NCBI GenBank assembly: GCA_036172665.1
Contig: JAYKNF010000013.1
Span: 1,054,001 to 1,118,000 of the forward strand
Source of the DNA: Prosopocoilus inquinatus
Lineage: Eukaryota; Arthropoda; Insecta; Coleoptera; Lucanidae
Reading direction: 5' to 3'
Length of the DNA: 64,000 bases
The position numbers and the translations under genes are program-made. This document shows, piece by piece, positions 11,451 to 21,740 of this stretch. The notes beneath the pieces are model-generated. The model saw only the letters and a program-made list of their open reading frames with translations. It had not been told where the DNA came from and made no database searches. Positions within the stretch are counted from its first letter, which is position 1. The number at the start of each line of letters is the position of its first letter.

Positions 11451-12057
11451 ATTTATAAGAATTATTTAATTTTCTTCTGTATTTTATTACATATATTTTT
11501 CATTTAGATGTGATAATGTAACTCTACACGCTTAAAAATCCCAACTAAATTTTTGATGTCACAACTAATTTTTTAGTGAAAATAGAAAATAGTAGCTGAT
11601 GGTGTGTTAGTTGTGGAAACAGTGTAATATTCGTGATAATTTTTGTTTTCACAAACAAAAACTAATTTTAATATTTCTTAACAATGAGAAAAGTAATGAC
11701 AGCTTATAAAAAGCAGAAATAACTACACTATTTTATGCAACTAAACTACCCGCAACTAATTTGCTTATTTGTCACAAGCACAATGGAATTTCTAAAACGG
11801 TTTTTATAACTATAGGCGTCAAGTTTTCTGACTAAAAACTAAGTTACGATAGCATAAACAATACAACAAAACAAATTATAGTTGAAATTACCATGTAATT
11901 TTTAAGCGTGTAGGTATTTTATGTTTTACAATTAATGGAGTCGTAATTTTAGTTTTGTACAATATTTGTTGAAATCTATCAGTTACTATAATACTTATGT
12001 ATGCCAAAAAAATTAAAAACCGTCGCTATAGTTTTAATATTTAGGGAAAAAAGATTT
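11451..12057. other. Transib 3' non-coding region
   Basis: AT-rich sequence between the transposase stop and the right terminal repeat. No gene seen. Blocks resembling cacgcttaaaaat (about 11526) and tttttaagcgtgta (about 11897) are inverted to each other, suggesting a small MITE in between. Confidence 0.4.
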
Positions 12058-12109
12058 TTGTCCAGCTAATAATGCAGTTTCGCACACTGTGCGACTAAAT
12101 GCGCGTAAA

Positions 12110-12245
12110 CGCATGGGCAAAACGTATTCAGTCGGCGAGCTCCAATACTACTTCGAGAAATCGGAATTTTCATGAGTATTCGTACATATTCGGTCTATTT
12201 AAATTCTCATGAAAACGTATCCAAAGTACGCTCAGGCGAACACGT
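12110..12245 (-). repeat. Right arm of the inverted repeat surrounding Transib
   Basis: Inverted partner of 8325-8440, sharing tgggcaaaacgt and cgtatccaaag blocks. Confidence 0.5.
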
Positions 12246-12249
12246 CTAT

Positions 12250-12720
12250 CACACTTGTAAAAAACAAAATCTAGATTCGCCTCTAAAGAGAACTCGACTC
12301 CAATCGTCCTATAACCAAATCACATGAAACCTAACAAATTCCAAGTGATTTGTGCGATGTTCTGTAGACAAGGCTGGAGATCTTGGACAGGCATGTCATG
12401 TCAAATTAGCTTCTCCAAGACGTTAACAAACAGTTTCGATGCTAATTGGAATCCCATGCATTTCCCTTAATTCAAATTGGAAATTTTTGCTTGTAACAAA
12501 CCTCTGTTCTAAAGCAAGAAGTGTCAAAAAATGGTCTGAACAATGGTTGTTGTACCATATCTGCTTTTCCTAGGTCTTCGACAATAATTACCAATCACTC
12601 TATACCTGCGCACCATTCGACACACCGAGATTTGAGACACACCGAATCTTCGACAATAGCTTCTGTCTTATTCTAACTATACCACTACTTGACTGCATTC
12701 TATTTTGGTCAAATTTCGAA
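12250..12720 (-). pseudogene. Tc1-like transposase, N-terminal fragment
   Basis: The - strand reads the degraded N-terminal half of a Tc1 transposase: ALEQRFVTSKNFQFELRE (second helix-turn-helix), SIETVC..LGEANL, then HLEFVRFHVIWL*DDWSRVLFRGESRF. The last corresponds to the family pattern ending in the first catalytic Asp (FTDESRF); here that Asp is Gly. Several stops interrupt it. It is the 5' half of the element whose C-terminal half lies at 2874-3240. Confidence 0.72.
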
Positions 12721-13204
12721 AATCGCATGGCATAATGAAGGAGAAACACAAAAACAAAAAAAAACAATAAAGTAACTTTAAAATCTAAATTTAAATACCA
12801 AGATTGAAATTTATTTTATGGTTAATGAACCTGCATGTGATTTAATTTTATGGAATCACCATTAAATATTAATCAAATGTAAATAAATATTGGAAAATGA
12901 ACTTCGTATGCTTAGCTATTTCATAGGAATGTCAGTTACAGTTACTATAAATTAAAAAACAAAAATCGAAAATTTCTTATTTTATTGCATGGTGCGTTAA
13001 TTTATTGGAGCAGTGTATCTCTCTGGTTTGAATTGCTATATGATATTGTTACGACTTCGGAATTAGCAAATACTAAACGTCACTTGATTTCAAAAACTTT
13101 AATAAAACACTCGCTTAAGACGATACAAATAACTCAAACAATAGCTTACAACACGTCCAGTTTCTGCAACGATACATAACTTTACATAGACCATAACTTC
13201 TGCT

Positions 13205-13520
13205 TGGTTTATATAGTAACTAAAACTAAGAATTAACTAAAACTAAAATTAAAACTATGCAAAAGTTTCCGTTTATACAAGCAAAAATTATGCATGCTCG
13301 TTGCACACCTAGCTGTGAAAATTCCGTGGAGGGAATATTAACTGGAGAGAAAGTACAGTCAAATTTACGGTCATCCCGCTTTTTCCACTAAGAACTGAAA
13401 TAAACGAATTCTTAATTTTTAGTGAACTTGTATAAACCGCTTCGTAACAGTACGGCCTTTTAATTTCTTAGTTGATAGTTATTAATGTTTAGTTATTAGT
13501 TTTAGTGCCTGTATAAACCA
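13205..13520. mobile_element. MITE, family with TGGTTTATA ends (copy 1)
   Basis: Starts tggtttatatagtaactaaa and ends inverted as cctgtataaacca. Its interior matches the element at 43088-43364 in opposite orientation. No coding capacity; superfamily unknown. Confidence 0.75.
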
Positions 13521-13600
13521 CACTTTCTTTTCATAATGTTATCTGACAAGAAAAAATTATGTTTACCTGAAGTTATTTAGCGCGGGCATTATTTAAGTAA

Positions 13601-13787
13601 CGCAGCTCGAGGTTTTTACTGCAATCAAAAACGATTTGCAACAAAATTTTTTACAACTTTCATTATGCTTTGACAGCAAGCATGGCCGCCTTGCATGAGG
13701 AAATTATTAGGAGCAAATCCGCTTCAATTTGTCTATCCTACTGCAATGTCAGGTCAAAAAGCGATCATAAGATGTCGCTGTTTTGTT
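13601..13787 (+). repeat. Retrozyme fragment
   Basis: Begins with the stem I 3' strand (gctcgagg) and runs to the end of the tctgttttgttg segment of the monomer, lacking the hammerhead core. Confidence 0.75.
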
Positions 13788-13789
13788 GT

Positions 13790-15190
13790 TCTAAATTTAT
13801 CGAAACCACCATTCATAAAATGTCTATAAAATCTATTTCCAAGTTTTGTTTTAATGAGTAGGCGGTGCACAGCAATGCGAAAATCCTTTTTTGGGCATTA
13901 AAAGAAAAAATGAAATAGCAGCGACTTTTATCTGATTACATTTTTTTAGATAGTTGTTTCATGTAAAGCAGTGTTCAATTAAGCCTTAAATACCCCATAT
14001 TTGAATTTAAAACGTACAATATTACTCCAGATAATATCTTCTTAAATAATTTCACTTTAAACTCTTGTAACTTTTTGATTTTTTACGAAAAGTTTATTGA
14101 GAAAAAAGCTTTAATTTAGTCTCCTCTAGCTGCCCTTCCAATCTCCTCCGTACGTTTTGAGACACCCAGTATAGGAAAAAGATCAGCAGGTTGTCATTTA
14201 AAAAAAAATCAAGTACGCGTTGGGTCTCAGAAACAAGAGCAGATAAACAATTGAAACAAATTGGTATTGTTGATCCTGCATATACACCAAAAGTATGTGT
14301 ACAGGTTTTTTTTTTTATTTTGCACCCTATCTAGAGGGTTTGTTTTAGGAGTTAGAGAAAAACTTTAAATGTAGAAGTTGTACGGTTTTATGGCTATAAT
14401 CTTTTAAAGTTATTACAAGAAACAAAAACGCTACGCAAATTGGAGAAAAAAATGCAATTTCTGTTTTTTTTTTTAAATAGAACACCCTTTACAGTGTGTC
14501 CCAGATTGAGTAGGCTACCATGTATAACTTTCTTATTACTGAAGATAGAGATTTCGTTAAATGGGCAAAGTTTTGCAGATTTATGCGCTTATTTAGATGA
14601 CGTAGAGAAAATTTGAAAATTCTGAACTGTTCCGATATTATTGCAGAAAAACTGAAAATCGCTGTTTTCATCAATGTCTAATAACTTCCTAATTATAAGA
14701 AATATAAGAAAAGGTTTGATATAAAAGTTACTAGGTTTGAAGAAATACAGCTGAAAGTTAAGTCAAAATAAAATTTAGATGGCGGCTTTCAAGATATTGA
14801 TAGCAACTTTCTTATTTTAAATGGACGCCATATTGGATTTTTATACGATTAAATAGCATTTTCTTTTTTCGTTTCACCTAAAAAAACTCTTTTGTTTTTT
14901 TTCGGTATTAAACTGAACCTTTTGTTAACGTGTAATATGTCAAAATACGCGCCTTTTAAAACTCTAGGAGGATAAACTAATTTCATTAGAGAAAAAAAAT
15001 TATACCCCGCTGTAATTTTGAAAAATACCATTTTTTAATTTCTTTTTTCCTATTTTCGATGTCTAAATAAACAGCAAACTAAAAGAAATTTATCACAGTT
15101 GTAAAGGATGTAATTCTAGAGGGGGGGAGGGCAAACTAATATTAATGCATATAAAATATAAAATATTTAAATATCATACTGCAATGAACA
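13790..15190. repeat. Dispersed non-coding repeats, no gene
   Basis: About 14290-14495 matches, at moderate identity, 61950-62110 and (inverted) 63280-63415. The shared landmarks are a T-run, attttgcac, gttttaggag, gttttatg and caaattggag. Around 14770-14840, tttcttattttaaatgg is the internal landmark of the repeat at 49046-50659. No open frame could be supported. Confidence 0.5.
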
Positions 15191-15192
15191 TC

Positions 15193-15437
15193 TGTTCAAA
15201 ACAGCGACATCCTACGATCACTTCTTGACCTGACATTGCAGCTCCTAATAAGTCCCCCATGCAAGGCGGCCATGCTTGCTGTCAAAGCATAATCAAAGTT
15301 TTAAAAATTTTATTGCAAATCGTTTTTGATTGCAGTGAAAACCTACGTCTCTGCTGATGAACAAGGCTGAAACAGCTGTACAGAGGCTGCTCGAGGTTTT
15401 CACTGCAATCAGAAACGATTTGCAACAAAAATTTTCA
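15193..15437. mobile_element. Retrozyme copy, rearranged
   Basis: An antisense non-ribozyme half (cagcgacatcc.. to ..aaagcataat) is followed by a sense hammerhead remnant and the flanking ggttttcactgcaatc segment. Confidence 0.7.
15343..15394 (+). ncRNA. Hammerhead remnant with shortened stem II
   Basis: Reads ctctg CTGATGA acaaggct GAAACAGCTGTA cagag. The catalytic core and the stem I pairing are kept, and the core has the classical CTGATGA, but most of the 5' strand of stem II is deleted. Probably inactive. Confidence 0.45.
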
Positions 15438-15556
15438 AACCTTAACGTTAATAAAGAAATCGTATACTAAAATACATACGCTTAGCGCATGCGCAAACGT
15501 CAAAATACGGTGTTCCCTTATTATGGTTTCCCCGTAACTAGGGTTGCAATTGGGTT

Positions 15557-15726
15557 AAAAACGATTTGCAACAAAATTTTTTTAAACTTTCATTATGCTT
15601 TGACAGCAAGCATGGCCGGCCGCCTTGCATGGGGGACTTATTAGGATCAAATCCGCTTCAGTTTGTCTATCCTACTGCAATGTCAGGTCAAAAAGCGATC
15701 GTAAGATGTCGCTGTTTTATCTGTTC
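15557..15726 (+). repeat. Retrozyme fragment (non-ribozyme half)
   Basis: Sense copy of the segment from aaaaacgatttgcaac to ttttatctgttc, directly abutting the next insertion. Confidence 0.75.
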
Positions 15727-15923
15727 GTACTCCATTATAGATAAAATAGCGACATCTTACGATCGCTTTTTGACCTGACATTGCAGTAGGATAGACAAAT
15801 TGAAGCGGGATTTGCTCCTAATAAGTCCCCCCCCCCATGCAAGGCGGCCATGCTTGCTGTCAAAGCATAATGAAAGTTTAAAAAAAAAAATTGTGCAAAT
15901 CGTTCTTGATTGCAGTGAAAACC

Positions 15924-15988
15924 TCGAGCAGCCTCTGGACAGGTGTTTCAGCCCTGCTTGGGGCTTCTTCAGCAGAGACGTAGCTCGA
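15924..15988 (-). ncRNA. Hammerhead ribozyme motif, stem III mutated
   Basis: Core CTGAAGA, stem II and GAAA are intact on the - strand and the site is GTC. Stem III reads ACACCTGT, so the usual palindrome ACAGCTGT is lost. Confidence 0.55.
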
Positions 15989-16140
15989 CATTCCCACTGC
16001 AAACAAAAACGACTTGTCCAATTTACTCGCACTTGCGATGTAAGAGTGATGAATAGATAAAATAGCGACATCTTACAATCGCTTTTTGACCTGACATTAC
16101 GAATAAATTGGACAAGTCGTTTTTGTTTGCAGTGGGAATG

Positions 16141-16205
16141 TCGAGCTACGTCTCTGCTGAAGAAGCCCCAAGCAGGGCTGAAACAGCTGTCCAGAGGCTG
16201 CTCGA
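16141..16205 (+). ncRNA. Type I hammerhead ribozyme, full consensus
   Basis: TCGAG, an internal loop, CTCTG (stem I, 5' strand), CTGAAGA, stem II AGCCC/GGGCT, GAAA, ACAGCTGT, and cleavage after GTC (predicted cut 16191/16192). CAGAG, loop gctg and CTCGA then close stem I. Confidence 0.75.
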
Positions 16206-16261
16206 GGTTTTCACTGCAATCAAGAACGATTTACACAAAAAAATTTTAAGTACTCCATTAT

Positions 16262-16493
16262 GTTTGTACTCATAATTTCAGATTACAAAAAAAAAAAAAC
16301 TCAATTACTTCTACTACTGAAATACTTTGTACTCAATTGCTTTTATACTTAAGCACCATGAGTAAATTTGTAATCGACTACATTGTACTCATAATTTTTG
16401 AATATTTTCGTAATTAATTACTTTTGTACTTAACCACTGTGAGTAAATTTGTAATCAATTACTTTTTACACTCAATTACTGCCCAACACTGAT
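16262..16493. mobile_element. hAT-type MITE remnant (tactcaattact repeats)
   Basis: Repeated blocks of tactcaattact/gtactc and the terminal ctgcccaacactg (cagtgttgggcag inverted) are typical of a widespread non-autonomous hAT type. The left end is lost; the retrozyme at 15739 inserted into it. Related gtactt-rich sequence lies at 61440-61570 and 63690-63755. Confidence 0.5.
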
Positions 16494-17211
16494 ATACACA
16501 CAGCGGCCTTTATTTTGCAATATCGGCCGTTGTTTTGGAGATTCGAACTGTTATGTCAAAATCGGGCTTTCTTTTGCACAAAACGGCCTTTCAAATTATC
16601 TCAGCTGTAAGTGCCGACAACAAATCGTACAATTGAGGAAACCATGAACGGTCAAATGAAAACGCAATTTAAATTTTCCGTCGAAATAAGAAGCGTACTA
16701 AAAATTTTAAGGCTGGTCTCGCCGTTAAACTGCTTCTCACGCAAAACTCGGAAACGCAGCTGCAGACGCTTTGCAACATATTGTGCAATCAATGTCAAAA
16801 ATAGAAACACCGAGCGATTTAAATTTACTAAAGGCAAAAAAAAATGCAAAAACAATGAAAGTAGTAACCAGTAATACTTTGAGATGTATGCAAAAAAAAA
16901 TTTGAAATTGAGATTTCTCAGTTTTTTGAAGATATTTCAGGAATGAATCGGAGGTAGACGAAATTTTGTTGTTTTATAGACCCCAAAATAGTGCAACTTT
17001 TTTGTAATTTAACCGTATCCCTATCTCTTACAGTTTACGATATTCCCATGTTGGGCCTTTAACTAGTTGTAACCTATATTTTATGACGACTTCACTAAAG
17101 TAAAATATTTCCTCCAATTCATTTTACGCAAAATTGTTCCACGTTGCTATTTTGTTTTTCCTAATGAATTTTTCGTTTTCTATTAATTTTACAATCATTT
17201 TCTTCTTCTAG
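16494..17211. other. Probable intron of the USP34-like gene
   Basis: No supported gene. Short open stretches at 16611-16874 change frame repeatedly and match nothing I recognise. The region ends at the polypyrimidine tract and cttctag acceptor of the exon at 17212. Confidence 0.45.
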
Positions 17212-18182
17212 GGTGTCGATGCGGACTACGACGAAGCCTTGGAAAAGTTTTATTCGCCATACCATGAATTTATAGACATGTTGTGCCGGTTGGCCGTTAA
17301 TTCAGAAACGTTGTCAGATGTTATGGTTACACTTAGTGCTATGGTGGGGTTTGAAGCCGTCCCTCTACATTCCACGTTTTTCCCCAAGCTATGGCTGGAC
17401 GTTCTTAGAGTACAAGTAAGCTAAATCATTTATCAGAACAAAAGCAAGCCACCACTAATCAGTCGTTTTATTTCCAGCACGTCGATCGCAAATATATCAC
17501 AATGTTAACGTCATGCAATTATTTTGTCGATTATATTGATTCAGTATTACTCGATGAAAGAACTGCGCTCACCGTCGATGTTATTTACGAGTTTCTCACG
17601 ACATTCTTCCCTAAGGTGTCCGCTCATGTTCTCTCTGAACAAACGTTGACCATGATTGATAATACTGTGGTATCTTTAAGTGAGCAAGTAGCTTCTGTAG
17701 ATGTGAGAAAGATGGCGAGGCGTTTGGCTGGGGATTTACGAGCACTTGTCTTAGTTTACAATAGTCCAGAGGCGGTGCCTCCTCCTCTTTTACTCACAAC
17801 CCTAAAACAACTGCAAATTCGAACGAAAACTGAAATCAACAAGTTGCAACCGAGCGGTGAGTGCAAGCGAAAGTCGAAAGATTTCGTCATTTAACCGTTT
17901 TAACCATTTACAGAGGGAAGCTCAAAATCGAGTGTAACGGCGAAGGATGCCGCAGACACCTCTGACAAACCCAGCACTTCAACATGTGTGAATCCGAGAA
18001 TGGGCAAGTCAGACGAGAAGCCGGATTTAAAAAATGAGAGCGATTCAGAAACTCAAAACACAACGTGCAGCGAGGAAAGCTCAGATGATCACAAAATCAA
18101 AGTATCGAGTCCGTTGGATAACCTAAAACTCTTGGAATCTGCGATTATTGAACTGCTCGTGATTGTCGAGAAGAAAGCTTAA
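17212..18182 (+). CDS. USP34: USP34/puffyeye-type ubiquitin hydrolase, last three exons
   Basis: C-terminal end of a very large deubiquitinase; only the part beyond the catalytic domain is here. Exon A 17212-17415 (acceptor ttctag, donor gtaagc, phase 0), exon B 17478-17856 (acceptor tttccag, donor gtgagt) and exon C 17914-18182 (acceptor ttacag) join in one frame to a TAA. Matching landmarks to vertebrate USP34 include LAVNSETLSD, FFPKLWLDVL, FVDYIDSVLLDERTAL, RRLAGDLRALVLV and the final LLESAIIELLVIVEK. Between them lies a Ser/Glu/Asp-rich disordered segment, as in the family. Sequence is intact, with splice sites at consensus and base composition less AT-rich than its surroundings. Upstream exons lie to the left, probably beyond the window or hidden among transposons. 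The protein removes ubiquitin from substrates; in insects the orthologue is puf. Confidence 0.85.
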
Positions 18183-18600
18183 GTTTAAGTAAATTCATTA
18201 GCCTAATCCGTGACCAATCTCTAAGTGTTCTCTTTCACTATTGCGCTTGAAAACTTTTGTTTGTTTTTTTTGTTCACTTCTGTTAATATAGCTGAATGTA
18301 GTAAATGTATAAAAAAATTAAAGAACTAATTTAATTTAAAGATATTTCTTTACTCTTTGAAAGAGCTTTAAGGTGTACAGTTGGAGTCATCTTTTAAACT
18401 CGCTTAAAATTTGACACGTCGACTGAGTATGTGCAAAATGAGTAACTAGCATAGTAGTTTCCTTCAGTAATTTCAGTTTACGTGGATGTATGCATGGATA
18501 GGTTTCACATCTGTATATATTTTTTTTTCTTAGTCATTGATTGTATACCAAAATAAAACAGTACATTGACGTTTTCACTTACCTTTTTCAAATTCCAGTG
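18183..18600 (+). other. 3' UTR and poly(A) signal of the USP34-like gene
   Basis: The AT-rich sequence after the stop contains an AATAAA at 18552-18557, a plausible cleavage signal. No other feature. Confidence 0.45.
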
Positions 18601-20052
18601 TATTATTTCATTTTTCTTAAAGACTGTTAATAAATCTTTTGTATAAAAGTGCTTTCATTATTTCATGCATATGATTTTGATTAATTAAAATCCCACACAC
18701 CACTCATTTTGAGATGATTTTTGTTTTCTGAAAACTTATGAAAAAGTGAGAGGTGGGTTAGGGTTGTGGTCCAAAGTTAAGAGCACTTTAGGAAAATTTT
18801 TATCTCGGAGAATCCTCTCCTTATCAAATATCCAGTGCAAATGCATTTGCATTTTTTTGACGATTTATACATAATGTACAGGATGGTCCCGAAAGGAGGT
18901 GCAAAAAAAAAGTCAGTTGGAGGAGGTGATGAGTAAAACATATACAAAAATTGTTCTAATAAAAGTCTTTTTCTAACTACTTCTGACGGATCGTACGGGT
19001 TAGAGTGCCTTAAAATAAGAGTGTGGCCATACGGGAGCCATATTTGTTCTAACTTAGGAGGCAAATTTGAAATTAGGCAGACATCTGTTGACTTATCTAT
19101 CCTAATTTGCCATTTTCTTCCTCCGACAATAACCATGACTGCATTTCAAGTAAGAAAATAAGCGCTTCACTTTTAAGTATATTTATTCATAGAACATAAT
19201 TACACAACTAAGAAAAGAACATAAACATTTATGCTAATCCTAGACACTAAAACACTTATATAATAAAAATAATTATATAATTTACAGCAAATACCATCGA
19301 CATACATATCTAATAGTATTTATATTGTATTATAACTGTGATGCCATAAAAGTAATAAATCTTTTTATTATTTTCATTTTTAGTCGACAATTTAAAATAG
19401 ATTCACTGTCTTTTATATTATTACATTTTTCTATAAAAAAAAACCTGTCAAATTAAGGTTTTTATTTTTAAGAAATTCAAATAACTGTCGGAATACAGTT
19501 TCTAGCCTCATAAAAAAATTAAATATGTCCGGGATGCTATAAAATAAACAATTTTTCTTAAAACTTTTCAAAGTAGGCTGTGCTTCTAATGTTGCCTGCC
19601 GTACAGGAACTGTAGGCTGTGCTTGTAATGCCACCTCCTGTACAAGAACTGTAGGCTGTGGAATTGTTCTTTCGGCAAGTGGTTTCTGTTTTTTTTTACA
19701 GGCGACTATTTCTTCTTAATACTCTCTTGCCATCAGCTCTGGGCTTTTCTCACATTTCAGGTGTAAAATATACCTAAAAGATACACACTTTAGTTGGTTT
19801 GATATTTTTAATACGTTGCAGTGTTTATTGTAAAGGTACAGTTATCACTTTTCACACAGTGCAAAGGAGATAAATTACGAAATTGTTGACGTCGCTACAT
19901 TTTCAGAAGTAAACTAACACTTCCAACATCTTTGGTTTAAAACTACTTTAAGCTGAATAAGCTTTTTTACTTTTACATCTCGGATTACTTTATTAATCTA
20001 TTAATTACTTAATAATGTTCTCTGTTGCTGTACATATGTCTTCCTTACTTCT
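18601..20052. other. No confirmed gene
   Basis: A 119-codon frame on the - strand (18777-19136) and an open stretch at 19431-19690 (- strand, with a repeated QPTVxVxxxxLxA motif) show no recognisable domain. The tacaggatggtccc phrase near 18878 resembles a MITE end. The repeat gtaggctgtgctt occurs three times at 19571-19660. Confidence 0.35.
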
Positions 20053-20241
20053 TTGATTACTTTTAATACATTGGCAAAAGTCGTACCTCACACAGCCATG
20101 AACAATTTGTGGGCTCCCAGTCCCTTCGATTTACTTGGTCAGTCCATTGTTTCCTCCTTACACGATCTCGAGGAAAAGCTTTCATCAGAAATCCCTATGA
20201 TGACTGATTCGAACAAACAATTGCAACACACCCAACCATAG
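20053..20241 (+). CDS. Possible 3'-terminal exon of an unknown gene
   Basis: A short frame (NNLWAPSPFDLLGQSIVSSLHDLEEKLSS...) stands out from the AT-rich background by its codon-like composition. It ends in TAG at 20241, followed by AATAAA at 20324-20329. An acceptor-like ctcacacag lies just before ATG 20098. No matching upstream exon or family was recognised; it could be a host exon or a retrotransposed fragment. Confidence 0.3.
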   Translation: MITFNTLAKVVPHTAMNNLWAPSPFDLLGQSIVSSLHDLEEKLSSEIPMMTDSNKQLQHTQP

Positions 20242-20705
20242 TACTGTAAAGAATTGTTTTATAAATACCATAAGTGCATATTTCGATACAGTACTTATAA
20301 ACCTAATCATCGTTATTTTGTAAAATAAAAAGAAAACTAATTTTTCTGTAACTTTTATTCATTAATAAATGTAGGTATTCAAATTGTTATTTCTTTTTAT
20401 TAGTTTTACACAATACTATACTTCTGGGCTAGGATTTTAAAAAAATGTTTGTAGATAATATTAAAAGAAATTCTTACCTTTGTGCCACACTCAATAAATA
20501 ACAAAAATTCTTGTCTACAAATTTGACAACTAATTTCTTAGTAACAATAAAGTCAACAACAATATAGTATACACTATTAACAAAAACGCATGTTCTTACA
20601 GTTTCAGAGGGAAAAATACCAAAAAGACTTTTTGTGACTTGGCCTTAAAAACTGCAATTGTTGGTAAGATAATGGACTTTGATATATTCATCTTTTTTTT
20701 TTGAA

Positions 20706-21740
20706 ATAGGTACTGTAAAGCAAAAGTTTCCTGGGATAACTGAAAGAGAAATAGAAGATTACATTAAAATATGGTTGAAGCACTCCCCACAACGTTTTAA
20801 AGCAGATGTCGCAAAAAGCAGACTTCAACGATGAGCGAGATAATTAAAAGAAAACGCAAAGATTTTGTTGGACCCCGACAAATTCGCAGAAGAGTAGCTG
20901 ACTTTGCAAAAGAAATATTTTTTTCAAGTGACTCTCATGTAAGTTATTGTGTGGAAAATAGTTTAAGTAACATTTACGGTCAAAATGAACAATATGTATC
21001 ACAATCAGAAGAAATTAATGAAAGTACAAGTACAATAACTGTTATACCTGACATTTCAGAAAATATAATAAAGTATGATATTACTAATTCAAATGATGAC
21101 CAATTTGTGAGCATTTTGGAAAAACTAAAAACCTGGGCTATTCAGGGTAATGTTTCACATGCCAATGTACGCAGTCTATTGCAAATTCTTCATCCATTCC
21201 ATCCAGAATTACCACTTCGTACATTGTTAAAAACTCCTTCTGAGATAAATATTCTGACATTAGGCAGTGGTGAATTTGTTTACTTTGGTTTTGAATATTG
21301 CTTAGGAAATATTCTTCTTTCAAAAACTAAATATCATGGTGATGTGTTAAGTTTGAGTTTTAACATTGATGGACTTCCATTATTTCACAGTAAGAGTCAC
21401 AGTTATGGCCAATATTAGGAAGAGTTGTGAATTATAAATGTGAGCCATTCGTTATTGGAATTTTTTGTGGCGAGTCCAAACCATTACCTGTAAATAGCTA
21501 TTTAAATGATTTTATTATCGACTTAAATGCGTTATTACAAAATGGATTTAAATTTGCAAACAAATTATATTTGGTAAAAGTACATAGCTTTATTTGTGAT
21601 TCACCAGCAAGAGCCTATATAAAATGTGTAAAATCTCACAATGGTTATTCAAGCTGTGATAGGTGTTTGGAGCCTGGCGAGCTTATTAATGGACGAATGG
21701 TTTTAAGAGGAATCCTTGCGAAGGTATTTTACTTGCTTGT
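20706..21740 (+). pseudogene. Unclassified DDE-type transposase fragment (IDGLPLF family)
   Basis: Three pieces in changing frames belong together: EIEDYIKIWLKHSPQRFKADVAK (20745-20815), a 195-codon frame from 20831, and VNYKCEPFVIGIFCGESKPLP ... CDSPARAYIKCVKSHNGYSSCDRC to about 21720. The 195-codon frame includes ILHPFHPELPLRTLLKTP and SFNIDGLPLFHS. This set of motifs is seen in a family of animal transposon proteins that I associate, without certainty, with CACTA-like elements. It is broken by a stop near 20830 and a frame change near 21418. It is cut off on the right where the TTAA-flanked element begins. Confidence 0.6.

Larger units (their letters stand above)
8656..12091 (+). mobile_element. 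Transib (RAG1-superfamily) transposon with RSS-like ends
   Basis: The two ends are identical for 34 bp (8656-8689 and 12058-12091 inverted). Each starts with the heptamer CACAGTG, identical to the consensus V(D)J recombination signal heptamer. After exactly 23 bp comes ACAAAAATC at the right end (8 of 9 to the RSS nonamer ACAAAAACC) and ACAAGAATG at the left end (6 of 9). The left flank is CGTCG, matching the CGNCG target preference described for Transib; the right flank CGACT matches it at 3 of 5. Inside lies a RAG1-like transposase gene and a partial retrozyme copy. Similarity of Transib ends to RSSs is established knowledge; this near-exact match was read directly. Confidence 0.85.
2186..13015 (-). 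mobile_element. Tc1-like transposon split by about 9 kb of later insertions
   Basis: Matching inverted ends (cactgctccaa, then g or t, then aaattaa) lie at 2186 and 13015, each next to TA (2184-2185 and 13016-13017). The two ends agree at about 25 of 29 positions. The C-terminal part of a Tc1 transposase lies near the left end (2874-3240) and the N-terminal part near the right end (about 12250-12720), both on the - strand. Joined, the two outer parts (without the retrozyme insertion at 2316-2609) total about 1.5 kb, the usual Tc1 length. Everything between roughly 3240 and 12250 is therefore younger than this element. The exact inner breakpoints are not resolved. Confidence 0.72.
15739..16249. 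mobile_element. Inverted retrozyme dimer with 12-bp target duplication
   Basis: A 511-bp insertion flanked by the perfect direct repeat gtactccattat (15727-15738 and 16250-16261). It holds one antisense unit followed by a sense hammerhead half, head to head. Confidence 0.8.

Noticed and set aside
8656..12091. A RAG2-like partner gene in the Transib element
   Set aside because: No second gene or Kelch-type frame is present; the spare sequence is AT-rich and non-coding, so it is Transib rather than ProtoRAG.
16611..16874. 87-codon frame upstream of the USP34 exons
   Set aside because: Protein-like pieces appear in three frames with stops between them, and none could be tied to USP34 or a transposon.
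18777..19136. 119-codon - strand frame
   Set aside because: No start context, domain or neighbour supports it, and it overlaps a MITE-like end.
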